Shown: in pieces, positions 1 to 8,426 of the stretch
Numbering within the stretch: position 1 is the stretch's first letter
Layout: each line of letters begins with the position of its first letter
Source: an uncultured Sporosarcina sp.
Lineage (GTDB): Bacteria; Bacillota; Bacilli; Bacillales_A; Planococcaceae
Assembly: GCA_948469885.1 (NCBI GenBank)
Contig: CAOKMT010000003.1
Location: 62,001-126,000 of the forward strand
Length of the DNA: 64,000 nucleotides
Reading direction: 5' to 3'
The notes under the pieces: model-generated
Database searches by the model: none
Seen by the model: the letters and a program-made list of their open reading frames with translations, nothing else
Told to the model about the DNA's origin: nothing
Translations under genes and position numbers: made by a program

Positions 1-1
1 G

Positions 2-400
2 CTAAAAAAAGGTGTCATGTTGTCATTGCCTGGTGCTGTCCATTTGGAAGACGGCATTATGCAAAATGCAAAATTAGTTGTTGATGAATGGAAAATGCAC
101 GTCGCCTATTATGAACAAAATCAGAGCGTTCCGAAAGACGATCCGAGACGTTTCTCTACCTCATTTCTATTTGATTTAATCGAGGAAGGGATATTAAAAG
201 AAAGTGAGATTGAAAGTTTAGGGACAATTGTTTCAGGAATTAGTGGCGGCAGGCAAAATGAAGAGGAAAATATCATATTTTTAACTGGTGGTATGCCAAT
301 CCAAGATGTTGCTTGGAGTCATTATTTATATGAAAAAGCAAAACAAGCAAGCGTTGGCCAGACACTTGATTTTTGGGATCATTCTCCCGTATTGAGTTAA
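2..400 (+). CDS. ornithine cyclodeaminase / mu-crystallin family protein (3' end only)
   Basis: The frame is open to the left edge, so only the C-terminal ~132 residues are present. The segment GGMPIQDVAWSHYLYEKAKQ matches the conserved C-terminal region of the ornithine cyclodeaminase/mu-crystallin family, where a G-x-A/P-I-x-D-V stretch is followed by a helix ending in KA...G. Family members deaminate ornithine to proline or reduce 1-pyrroline-2-carboxylate or opine-like imines with NAD(P)H; the remnant cannot distinguish these. It ends 48 bases before the first substrate-binding protein gene and may belong to the same transcription unit. An opine/dipeptide transporter and an opine-oxidase-like operon nearby suggest amino-acid-derivative catabolism. 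Confidence 0.72.
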   Translation, partial: LKKGVMLSLPGAVHLEDGIMQNAKLVVDEWKMHVAYYEQNQSVPKDDPRRFSTSFLFDLIEEGILKESEIESLGTIVSGISGGRQNEEENIIFLTGGMPIQDVAWSHYLYEKAKQASVGQTLDFWDHSPVLS

Positions 401-448
401 TGAACAAACTATCATTGGACAAGGGAAACAACTGGGGGGGAATATAGG

Positions 449-2008
449 GTGCGTAAAATTGGATATTTACTTTTTATCATTCTTTTGTTGGTTGGGTGTG
501 CAACTGAAGGAAGCAAAACGGAGCAAGAAGGTAGTGAAAAAGAAACTGAAAGTACCTTGAAGGTTGCTTATCATGTGCAACCACCAAGTTTCGACCCTCA
601 TTTTACAAATGCAACGGCCACGCGTGATCTTTCACGTAATGTGTTCGAGACATTGCTATCATTTGACGAAAATTACGATGTCAAACCAGTACTGGTAGAA
701 GATTTCGAGGAAAGTGAAGACGGTTTGGAAATGACTTTCCATTTACGTAAAGGGATCAAATTCCACAACGGAGAAGAAATGACTGCGGATGACGTCGTGG
801 CATCTATGGAAAGATGGAAAAATATCAATACACAAGGGGTTGCTTACTTTTCCAATTCCACATTTGAAAAAGTAGATGATTACACGGTCGTATTAAAAAT
901 GGACAAGCCGTTAACGATCGCTAAATATATTTTGGCGAATCCTAATCATTTTGCAGGAATTATGCCTAAGGAAATTATCGACAATGTAGATGAGAAAGGG
1001 GTTAGGGAGTTTATAGGTACAGGTCCTTTTAAATACATTGACTGGGTACAAGACCAATATATTCATTTAGTGAAAAATGAAGACTATGAGCCGATCCCTT
1101 CACCAACTAATGGACTGGTAGGAAAAAGAGAGCCTTTGGTTGACAATGTGTATATTTATTTCGTCACCGATTCGACGACTCGTCTGAACGGAATTCAAAC
1201 GGGAGAATATGATATTGCCTTAGCGATTCCAACTGACAATATCGCGAACGTGGAAAACGATGCCAACCTTGAACAGCATTTGTATCCGGGCGGTTTTATG
1301 ACGATTATCCTCAATAAACGTCATGGTATCTTTACACATGAAAAAGCAAGACAAGCGATTAATATGGCTGTTAATAAGGAAGATGCACTGACAGCTGCAT
1401 TTTCAAGTCCTGATTACTTCTCATTAGAGCATGGTTTATTATCTAAAAATTATGCCAATTGGTATAATGACGCAGGAAAAGAAGTGTACGAGCAATACGA
1501 TCCAGAAGCTGCCAAGAAACTCTTAAAAGAAGCAGGATACAATGGAGAAACCTTAAGAATGTTGACGACAAGACATTACGAAGATCAATATCAAGTCGCA
1601 GTAGTAGTCCAACAGCAACTTGAAGAAATTGGCATAAATGTTGATTTACAAGTATATGACTGGCCGACTTTATCTGAACTAAAAGAAGATGACCAGTCAC
1701 ATGAGCTACACATTATGGGATACAGTCCAGTATCTGATCCTACGAAGTTATACTTTTTAGATTCTAGATTGAATACAGCTGGCTGGTCTGACAATTCGAA
1801 GTTGGATAATTTATTGGATGAACTTATTGTCGCCAAAACAGATAAAGAGGCCAAAGAAATTTTCACGGACATTCAAAAAGAACATTGGGATTACTTGCCG
1901 ATCATTAAGCTCGGTGATTATAGCCGAGTGACAGTGACTCGTAAAGGGGTAAACGGTTTCGAGTTTTTTGAAGGACCTACCGTATGGGACGTTTCAAAAA
2001 CAGAGTAA
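449..2008 (+). CDS. ABC transporter substrate-binding lipoprotein, family 5 (paralogue 1)
   Basis: Extracellular solute-binding protein of family 5 (dipeptide/oligopeptide/nickel/opine). A GTG start lies behind a run of seven G at 434-440. The N-terminus is a lipoprotein signal with lipobox LVGC, so Cys17 should be lipidated. The body carries the family pattern: an N-terminal PPSFDPHFT block, then LRKGIKFHNGEEMTADDVVASMERW, and a C-terminal RLNTAGWSDN region. Length (519 aa) is normal. It is the first of four paralogues (others at 6718, 8427 and 10134) serving the single permease/ATPase set that follows at 2347. Substrate is unknown; dipeptide, opine or another amino-acid conjugate are all possible. 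Confidence 0.9.
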   Translation: MRKIGYLLFIILLLVGCATEGSKTEQEGSEKETESTLKVAYHVQPPSFDPHFTNATATRDLSRNVFETLLSFDENYDVKPVLVEDFEESEDGLEMTFHLRKGIKFHNGEEMTADDVVASMERWKNINTQGVAYFSNSTFEKVDDYTVVLKMDKPLTIAKYILANPNHFAGIMPKEIIDNVDEKGVREFIGTGPFKYIDWVQDQYIHLVKNEDYEPIPSPTNGLVGKREPLVDNVYIYFVTDSTTRLNGIQTGEYDIALAIPTDNIANVENDANLEQHLYPGGFMTIILNKRHGIFTHEKARQAINMAVNKEDALTAAFSSPDYFSLEHGLLSKNYANWYNDAGKEVYEQYDPEAAKKLLKEAGYNGETLRMLTTRHYEDQYQVAVVVQQQLEEIGINVDLQVYDWPTLSELKEDDQSHELHIMGYSPVSDPTKLYFLDSRLNTAGWSDNSKLDNLLDELIVAKTDKEAKEIFTDIQKEHWDYLPIIKLGDYSRVTVTRKGVNGFEFFEGPTVWDVSKTE

Positions 2009-2334
2009 GTTTAAAAGATTTGATACTTATTTGTAAGAACGTGATTGTGCCTTGTGGGATAAATTTCTAATACAATGTTAGAACGATTTGTATCACAAAC
2101 TTTTTCAATCTTATTGTTCGAGTGAATAAAGACTCGAGATTGGACATTGTGGCTAAAAGCAGTCAATCATTCCTGAGTCTTTTACATTCTGCAGGATTAT
2201 TAAGTGTTAATCTATAAAGATAACAGAAAAAACTTAAAAATAAAATAATATTAAGTCGAAATGCGATTGAAATCTTCGGTCTATTCTGATAATATTTCGT
2301 TATCACCAATTAGACCACTTATATTATGAATTAG
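2009..2334 (+). other. intergenic region between binding protein 1 and permease genes
   Basis: AT-rich stretch of about 330 bases without a convincing gene. It holds a modest inverted repeat, TCGAGT at 2118-2123 and ACTCGA at 2132-2137, flanked by CAATCT/AGATTG at 2106 and 2137. This could fold as an imperfect hairpin but has no T-tract, so I do not call it a terminator. The gap suggests the permease/ATPase genes can be expressed separately from the first binding protein. Confidence 0.5.
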
Positions 2335-2346
2335 GGAGGGATTACT

Positions 2347-3297
2347 CTGAGACTCTATATTTTACAAAGATTATTATCTTTGATACCTGTTATGCTCGTT
2401 GTCGCCGTTGTCGTTTTTTTCCTTATTCATCTCACACCTGGAGATCCGGCGTCTATTATACTTGGACCGGAGGCGCTCCCGGAAGATGTCGAAAAGCTGC
2501 GAAAACAAATGGGACTCGATTTACCGATTTTTCAGCAGTTCGCCGTTTGGTTTTTGGCATTGTTGAAAGGTGACTTGGGATGGTCGATTTTCATGGACAT
2601 GCCGGTATTGGAAGCGTTCACAAGTCATTTAGGACCCACGCTTTCATTGGCGATATTTGCCCAAATTATTTCTGTATTAATCGCACTTCCTTTCGGGATT
2701 ATTGCAGCAACGAAAAGAGGAAAGAAGACAGATCAATTTTTCATGGTCTTTGCTTTACTCGGAATTTCTATACCGAGCTTCCTATTAGGATTATTGCTTA
2801 TTTTACTTTTTTCTGTAAAACTTGGTTGGCTTCCTGTCGCTGGTTATCAACCGCTTAGCGCAGGTCTCTGGAATCACTTGAAGTTCCTCGTTTTGCCGGC
2901 AATTACATTAGGGGCGATTCAAGCGGCGTTAATCGCTAGAATGACAAGATCGTCCATGTTGGATATTTTGAGTACGAACTATATTAAAACAGCACATGCA
3001 AAAGGACTAAAGGAAAGAACGGTCGTTTATAAACATGCTTTAAGAAACGCATTCATTCCGATTTTGACAGTGATCGGTCAAACATTCGGAACACTAGTGG
3101 CGGGTGCTGTCGTCACGGAAGTTGTCTTTAACTTACCTGGAATCGGCCAACTGATTGTCAACTCGATATCACGTAGAGACTATGCAGTTATTCAAGGGAC
3201 GGTACTGCTTATCGCGATGGCCTACGTCATTATCAACTTAATCGTCGATTTGTTGTACGGCATTGTAGACCCTAGGGTCAGGCTTAATAGAAAGTAG
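2347..3297 (+). CDS. ABC transporter permease, DppB/OppB type (probable CTG start)
   Basis: Inner-membrane permease of a dipeptide/opine-type importer with about six membrane helices. The EAA loop (AKGLKERTVVYKHALRNAF) contacts the ATPase, and the start of the protein has the usual LTPGDPA block. The first ATG/GTG/TTG in frame is TTG at 2380, but that would remove the RLYILQRLLSL segment typical of DppB N-termini. The frame opens at 2335, and the only sensible start there is CTG at 2347, about 7 bases after the strong AGGGAGGG site at 2333-2340. I therefore call CTG at 2347, giving 316 aa. The next gene begins 12 bases after the stop. Confidence 0.88.
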   Translation: MRLYILQRLLSLIPVMLVVAVVVFFLIHLTPGDPASIILGPEALPEDVEKLRKQMGLDLPIFQQFAVWFLALLKGDLGWSIFMDMPVLEAFTSHLGPTLSLAIFAQIISVLIALPFGIIAATKRGKKTDQFFMVFALLGISIPSFLLGLLLILLFSVKLGWLPVAGYQPLSAGLWNHLKFLVLPAITLGAIQAALIARMTRSSMLDILSTNYIKTAHAKGLKERTVVYKHALRNAFIPILTVIGQTFGTLVAGAVVTEVVFNLPGIGQLIVNSISRRDYAVIQGTVLLIAMAYVIINLIVDLLYGIVDPRVRLNRK

Positions 3298-3309
3298 GAG
3301 GTGAGGAAG

Positions 3310-4218
3310 ATGATTTTAGAAACAGAAAAAGTGGTGGAGTCAAAACTTACAGAAAAGAAGCAGCAGCTTTCGAAGGAAAGGCGCGCTTTATTCATAAGAC
3401 GGATTTGGTCCAATAAAATGGTTGTCATCGGCGGATCAATCATTTTCCTTATTAGTTTAATAGCGTTAATAGCACCTTTTATTACACAATTTACCCCTGT
3501 TGAATTGGTAGCGACGAATCGTCTGCAATCACCAAGCGCTACGCATTGGTTTGGCACAGACAATTTCGGGCGTGATATATTTAGTCGGGTTGTTTACGGA
3601 GCACGTGTCTCCTTAGCGGTTGGACTTTCCGTTGCATTAATTACTGCGGTCTTCGGGATGTTCATTGGGTTGCATGCTGCATACTTCCGAACATTGGATC
3701 ATGTGCTTATGAGAATTGCCGATGGTTTAATGGCATTTCCATCAATTCTTTTGGCCATCGCAATCATGGCGGTTCTCGGTCCAAAACCGATTAACGTCGT
3801 CATCGCACTCGTCATCGTTGAAACGCCAGTCGTGGCAAGGATTATACGATCTGCTGCCTTAGTAATAAAAGAACAGACTTTTGTCGAGGCAGCTAAAGCG
3901 CAAGGCGCAAAAGCGTGGAGAATTATTTGGAGCCATATTGCACCGAATGTTATATCTCCACTTATCGTTCAAATAACGTACGTATTTTCTATATCCATGA
4001 TTATAGAAGCATCATTAAGTTTTTTAGGGGCAGGAATACCGGCGCCTGCACCGAGTTGGGGGAATATTTTGTATGACGGGAAAAGCGTGATTCATAATGC
4101 GTGGTGGATGACTGTATTTCCTGGCCTGTTTCTCTTGTTAGCTGTACTCGGCTCGAATTTACTTGGTGATGGAATACGAGACTTATTAGATCCACATGCG
4201 AATAAAGCGAAAAAATAA
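3310..4218 (+). CDS. ABC transporter permease, DppC/OppC type
   Basis: Second permease of the heterodimeric channel. It has the DppC N-terminal cytoplasmic segment, a first membrane helix near residue 40, the block HWFGTDNFGRDIFSRVVYGAR typical of OppC/DppC proteins, and an EAA loop EAAKAQGAKAWRIIWSHIAPN. A GTG at 3301 is in frame but lies inside the ribosome binding site AGGAGGTGAGG, so ATG at 3310 is the start (302 aa). Spacing to both neighbours is short, consistent with one permease-ATPase operon. Confidence 0.92.
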   Translation: MILETEKVVESKLTEKKQQLSKERRALFIRRIWSNKMVVIGGSIIFLISLIALIAPFITQFTPVELVATNRLQSPSATHWFGTDNFGRDIFSRVVYGARVSLAVGLSVALITAVFGMFIGLHAAYFRTLDHVLMRIADGLMAFPSILLAIAIMAVLGPKPINVVIALVIVETPVVARIIRSAALVIKEQTFVEAAKAQGAKAWRIIWSHIAPNVISPLIVQITYVFSISMIIEASLSFLGAGIPAPAPSWGNILYDGKSVIHNAWWMTVFPGLFLLLAVLGSNLLGDGIRDLLDPHANKAKK

Positions 4219-4255
4219 TGATACGGAGAAGCTGTTCACGTGAAGGAGGATGTAC

Positions 4256-5269
4256 ATGACAACGAAGCATTTACTGGAAGTGAAAAATTTAAGAACGACT
4301 TTTTCCACGGAACATGGACCCGTCACAGCGGTGGATGATGTCACCTTTGTTTTAGATGAAGGAGAAACATTGGGCGTCGTGGGGGAATCGGGATGTGGAA
4401 AGAGCGTCACGTCAGAATCTATCATGAGATTATTAAATGAAGAGTCTACGAAATATGAAGGGGAAGTACTTTTGGAAGGAGAAAATTTGCTGACGCTTAG
4501 CAAAAAGAAAATGCGGAAAATCCGAGGCAATAAAATGTCGATGATTTTCCAAGACCCGATGACTTCACTCAATCCGGTGCAGACGATCGGCTACCAAATT
4601 GCCGAAGCTATTATGATTCACCAAAAGTTGAAAAAGGAAAAGGCGTATAAAAAAGCAGAAGAAATGCTACGACTTACAGGTATTCCAGCACCTGAGAAAA
4701 GAATCCACGAATATCCGCATGAAATTTCGGGAGGGATGAGGCAACGGGTGCTCATTGCGATGGCGCTTGCTTGTGAGCCAAGGTTATTGATCGCGGATGA
4801 ACCGACAACTGCTTTGGATGTGACGATCCAAGCGCAAATACTAGATCTTATGAACGACTTGAAAAGAGATTTGAACATGGGCGTCATCATGATCACTCAT
4901 GATCTTGGTGTCGTAGCGGAAGTATGTCAGCGTGTTGTCGTCATGTATCTCGGACAAGTAATCGAAGAAAGCGCTGTCGAAGACTTGTTTGCTCGACCGC
5001 TCCATCCATATACGAAAGGTTTGCTGAAGTCGGTTCCGCAAATTGACGGGGATCGTTCAGAGAAGCTTCACGTTATCGAAGGGATCGTTCCTGCATTAAA
5101 TGCAGTCCCGGAAGGTTGTCGGTTTGCACCTAGATGCGCGTTTGCTGACGAACTGTGCTTGAGCCAAGCGCCAACACTGCAAAAAGTTTCTGAAGAACAA
5201 AGTGTCAGATGTTGGCATTATGAAAGAATTTTAGAAGAGGAGGAAGAAAAAGATGTTGCAACAGTATGA
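4256..5269 (+). CDS. ABC transporter ATPase, DppD/OppD type
   Basis: Nucleotide-binding subunit powering the importer. Walker A is GESGCGKS at residues 43-50, the ABC signature is SGGMRQR, and Walker B is LLIADEPTTALD. The C-terminal oligopeptide-transporter extension follows, with a cysteine-bearing stretch (CRFAPRCAFADELC), the region that binds an iron-sulfur cluster in some relatives. ATG at 4256 is preferred over the in-frame ATG at 4250 because AAGGAGG at 4243-4249 leaves it a normal 6-base spacing. Its 3' end overlaps the next ATPase gene by 17 bases, which suggests translational coupling. Confidence 0.93.
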   Translation: MTTKHLLEVKNLRTTFSTEHGPVTAVDDVTFVLDEGETLGVVGESGCGKSVTSESIMRLLNEESTKYEGEVLLEGENLLTLSKKKMRKIRGNKMSMIFQDPMTSLNPVQTIGYQIAEAIMIHQKLKKEKAYKKAEEMLRLTGIPAPEKRIHEYPHEISGGMRQRVLIAMALACEPRLLIADEPTTALDVTIQAQILDLMNDLKRDLNMGVIMITHDLGVVAEVCQRVVVMYLGQVIEESAVEDLFARPLHPYTKGLLKSVPQIDGDRSEKLHVIEGIVPALNAVPEGCRFAPRCAFADELCLSQAPTLQKVSEEQSVRCWHYERILEEEEEKDVATV

Positions 5270-6239
5270 AGAAGAGAAAACTCCTCTATTACAAATCCGA
5301 GGATTACAAAAACATTTTCCAATCCGTAATCCAATAGGAAAAACAACAGGTTATGTAAAAGCAGTCAATGATGTCAGTTTCGATCTATATGAAAAAGAGA
5401 CATTAGGCATCGTCGGAGAATCAGGTTGCGGGAAAAGTACGACAGGTAGAACGATTCTCCGGCTAACGGAACCGACAGCAGGGGAAGCGATTTTCCAAGG
5501 GGAAAATATTTTTGATTTAAAAGAGAAGCAGTTTTTAAACGTTCGAAAAGAATTGCAAATGGTTTTCCAAGATCCCCACTCTTCTTTAAACCCTAAAAAG
5601 CGCGTCGGTTACAGTATTGAGGAACCGATGAGAATTCAAAAAATCGGTACAAAAAGTGAAAGAATGGAAAAAGCGATGGACCTATTGAATAAAGTAGGGT
5701 TGCGTGAAGACCAATATTATCGCTATCCGCATGAGTTTTCAGGAGGACAAAGGCAACGGATCGGGTTGGCAAGAGCGATGGCTGTCAATCCTAAAATGAT
5801 TATTTGTGACGAGCCGGTTTCTGCTTTGGACGTCTCTATCCAATCCCAAGTGATCAACTTACTCCAAGAGTTGCAAGAGGAATTTAAACAATCTTACTTA
5901 TTCATCGCACATGACCTTAGCGTCGTTCGCCACATTGCTGATCGAATTGGCGTCATGTACTTAGGGAATATCGTGGAATTAACTTCGACAGAAGAGCTGT
6001 TTAAAAATCCTTTGCATCCTTATACAAAAGCATTGTTATCCGCAGTCCCTGTTCCTAATCCAACAGTGAAAAAAGAACGTATCATTATTAAGGGGGATGT
6101 CCCTTCCCCGGCTAATTTACCTTCAGGATGCGTGTTTCATACAAGATGCCCTTATGTCATGGACAAGTGTAAAACGGAAGTGCCGACGTTGCGGGCAGTA
6201 GAACCCGGCCATGAGGTCGCTTGCCACTTGTATCATTAA
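5253..6239 (+). CDS. ABC transporter ATPase, DppF/OppF type
   Basis: Second nucleotide-binding subunit, pairing with the DppD-type ATPase. Walker A GESGCGKST, signature SGGQRQRIGLARAM, Walker B MIICDEPVSALD and the switch histidine in FIAHDLSVVRHIADR are intact. A C-terminal CVFHTRCPYVMDKC segment marks the OppF/DppF family. ATG at 5253 follows the GAGGAGGAAG stretch and overlaps the previous gene. It closes the permease-ATPase operon; a strong inverted repeat lies about 75 bases downstream. Confidence 0.93.
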   Translation: MLQQYEEEKTPLLQIRGLQKHFPIRNPIGKTTGYVKAVNDVSFDLYEKETLGIVGESGCGKSTTGRTILRLTEPTAGEAIFQGENIFDLKEKQFLNVRKELQMVFQDPHSSLNPKKRVGYSIEEPMRIQKIGTKSERMEKAMDLLNKVGLREDQYYRYPHEFSGGQRQRIGLARAMAVNPKMIICDEPVSALDVSIQSQVINLLQELQEEFKQSYLFIAHDLSVVRHIADRIGVMYLGNIVELTSTEELFKNPLHPYTKALLSAVPVPNPTVKKERIIIKGDVPSPANLPSGCVFHTRCPYVMDKCKTEVPTLRAVEPGHEVACHLYH

Positions 6240-6314
6240 AATGTAGAGGGTGGAGAATGTTCGAGGGAAAATAAAATAATGAGCTGAGGCATCTCCAAAA
6301 GTGTAACTGCTCCT

Positions 6315-6347
6315 ATAAGACTGGCGGCTACTAGCCGCCGGTCTTAT
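6315..6347 (+). terminator. long inverted repeat after the ATPase operon
   Basis: ATAAGACTGGCGGCTA at 6315-6330 pairs with TAGCCGCCGGTCTTAT at 6332-6347, allowing one G-T pair. This very stable hairpin sits just after the DppF-type gene. No T-tract follows, so it may act as a transcript-end or mRNA-stability structure rather than a classical rho-independent terminator. Confidence 0.55.
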
Positions 6348-6415
6348 GCCGGAAGATATTCCAAAGTATGAAGGCAGTAGCGAGTGTGAAATAAGGTGGA
6401 ATTGAAGGTGTAAGT

Positions 6416-6667
6416 ATGATAAAGAAACTAGTGTTGAAAGGGTCGCCGCGAGAAATTGGGTATGCGCATGGGAGCCAAGGGAAGCGGGAAGTTCATCGCA
6501 GTTTGGAAACGTACGAAAAATTGTTTCGTGGCTATCAACAGATCAGTTGGGCTGAAGCGAAAGAGCGAGCACTTCCACACTTAACTGCCATTGAGAAATA
6601 CGACCATCATATGGTCGAGGAAATGGAAGGAATCGCCAAGGGGGCAGGCGTTAACGGAACTATTTAA
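6416..6667 (+). pseudogene. truncated C45 peptidase / acyl-CoA:6-aminopenicillanate acyltransferase-like remnant
   Basis: The 83-residue frame matches the N-terminal region of the C45 (acyl-CoA:isopenicillin-N acyltransferase-like) hydrolases: LKGSPREIGYAHGSQGKREV, then a HMVEEMEGIAKGAGVN motif that in full proteins precedes the rest of the Ntn-hydrolase fold. Family members are normally about 330-350 aa. Here the frame stops right after GAGVNGTI, and the next binding-protein gene begins 50 bases later. The catalytic part, including the nucleophile Cys produced by self-cleavage, is absent. I call it a deletion remnant; the start ATG at 6416 is intact but lacks a strong ribosome binding site. 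Confidence 0.7.
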
Positions 6668-6717
6668 TATGATTCACATACCTAAAGATGCTTTGCATTT
6701 TAAAGAGGAGGAATGGA

Positions 6718-8289
6718 ATGTACAGGTTGCTATTCAGTTTACTCATGGTATTACTATTAATTGGGTGTACCAGCGAAGGTGAAACAGGAGGTGGCGAAAA
6801 GAACAAAGATGAAAGTGGGAGCAACAGCGAAAGTACGTTGAATGTGGCGTATATGGCGCAACCGCCTTTTTTAGATCCCCATGTGACAAACACGGTTGCC
6901 AACCGTGATATTGGGCGTAATATATTTGAATCGCTTCTTTCATTTGATGCAGACAATAATGTAGCTCCTTTGTTAGCAGAGTCCTTTGAAGAGAGCGATG
7001 ATGGTAAAAGTATTACTTTCCAATTAAGACAAGGTATCAAGTTTCACAACGGTGAAGAAATGACGGCGGATGACGTCGTCGCTTCAATGGAAAGATGGAG
7101 AAAGTTAAGTGCAAAAGCAAACTCTTATTTAGCGGATTCTGAATTCGTTAAAGGAGATGATGATGATACAGTCATTCTGCATATGGACAAGCCGATGACG
7201 ATCATTAAATATATTTTAGCGATGAACAATAATTTCGCGGGGATCATGCCTAAAGAAATCATCGATCAGGCAGAAGATACAGGCGTTACGGACTTCATCG
7301 GAACAGGGCCATTCAAGTTTGTCGAATGGAAACAAGATCAATATATTGAACTGGCCAAAAATGAAGACTATCAATCAGCTTCTGAAACAGCTGATGGCTT
7401 AGTAGGGAAAAGGGATCCGCTCGTCGATAAAGTATTCTTCCACTTTATCCAAGATTCCTCAACACGTACAGCCGGTATCCAGACGGGCGATTATGACATT
7501 GCGCTTGCCGTCCCATCGGATAACGTACCGCAGTTGGAAGCAGATCCGAATTTGGATTTGCATATCAAATACGGGGGACCAACAACAGTCATCTTCAACA
7601 AAAGAAAAGGACTATTTGCAGATCAACAAGCGCGACAGGCGGTCAACCTTGCTCTTAACAAAAAAGACGTGCTGATGTCCGCTTTCCCAGGTGATGAATT
7701 CCATATTTTGGAGCATGGATTACTTGGCGAGGATTTCCCGGGTTGGCATAACGATGCGGGGAAAGAGATTTACGAAAACTTTGATCCGGAGGAAGCACGA
7801 AAAATCCTCAAGGATGTCGGTTATAACGGAGAAACGATCCGCATTTTAACGACTCGTGACTATGAAGACCAATATTACGCTGCTGTCGTCGTCCAACAAC
7901 AACTAGAAGATATTGGCGTCAACGTGGATTTACAAGTGTATGACTGGCCTTCTTTAATGGCGAAAATTAACGATGAAGACGCTTATGATATGTTCATCAT
8001 GGCGTATGCACAAGCTTCCGACCCGACGGAGATTTACTATTTGAATTCACGGGATAATTATCCAGGTTGGTCAGATAGCGCTGAAATCGATGCGTTATTG
8101 GATGAATTGATGGTCGCTCCAAGTGATGAAGAAGCAAAGGAAGTATTCACCCAATTACAAGCGGAAACTTGGGATTATCTACCCGCTGTCAAATTTGGTG
8201 ATTACAACCGGGTGACCGTGACTTATGGAGACTTGAAAGGTTTCGAATTCTTTTATGGCCCAATTATTTGGAACGTTGAAAAGCCATAA
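6718..8289 (+). CDS. ABC transporter substrate-binding lipoprotein, family 5 (paralogue 2)
   Basis: Solute-binding lipoprotein closely related to paralogues 1 and 3. It shares FHNGEEMTADDVVASMERW, TTRDYEDQYYAAVVVQQQLE and a C-terminal GPIIWNVEK. ATG at 6718 is chosen because an AGAGGAGGAA site ends just before it and it gives an N-terminus (MYRLLFSLLMVLLLIGC) nearly superimposable on paralogue 3, with lipobox Cys17. Its own terminator follows at 8305, so it is probably an independent transcription unit or the end of one. Substrate unknown; presumably delivers to the permease at 2347-4218. Confidence 0.9.
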   Translation: MYRLLFSLLMVLLLIGCTSEGETGGGEKNKDESGSNSESTLNVAYMAQPPFLDPHVTNTVANRDIGRNIFESLLSFDADNNVAPLLAESFEESDDGKSITFQLRQGIKFHNGEEMTADDVVASMERWRKLSAKANSYLADSEFVKGDDDDTVILHMDKPMTIIKYILAMNNNFAGIMPKEIIDQAEDTGVTDFIGTGPFKFVEWKQDQYIELAKNEDYQSASETADGLVGKRDPLVDKVFFHFIQDSSTRTAGIQTGDYDIALAVPSDNVPQLEADPNLDLHIKYGGPTTVIFNKRKGLFADQQARQAVNLALNKKDVLMSAFPGDEFHILEHGLLGEDFPGWHNDAGKEIYENFDPEEARKILKDVGYNGETIRILTTRDYEDQYYAAVVVQQQLEDIGVNVDLQVYDWPSLMAKINDEDAYDMFIMAYAQASDPTEIYYLNSRDNYPGWSDSAEIDALLDELMVAPSDEEAKEVFTQLQAETWDYLPAVKFGDYNRVTVTYGDLKGFEFFYGPIIWNVEKP

Positions 8290-8304
8290 TTCGTAAAAAA
8301 TAAT

Positions 8305-8338
8305 AGCGACCTAGTTGATAACGGGTCGCTTTTCTTCT
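8305..8338 (+). terminator. rho-independent terminator after paralogue 2
   Basis: AGCGACC at 8305-8311 pairs with GGTCGCT at 8324-8330, followed by TTTCTTCTT. It separates binding-protein genes 2 and 3. Confidence 0.75.
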
Positions 8339-8426
8339 TACTATCTATCATAATTGTCTCTCTATCATTATAAAAATCGGAAAATTCAGATCATTATACT
8401 AGAAAATGATTACAAGGGGGCTTTTC

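Noticed and set aside
6315..6347. Long palindrome considered as a recombination or attachment site
   Set aside because: No integrase or repeated copy nearby; best explained as a transcript-end hairpin.
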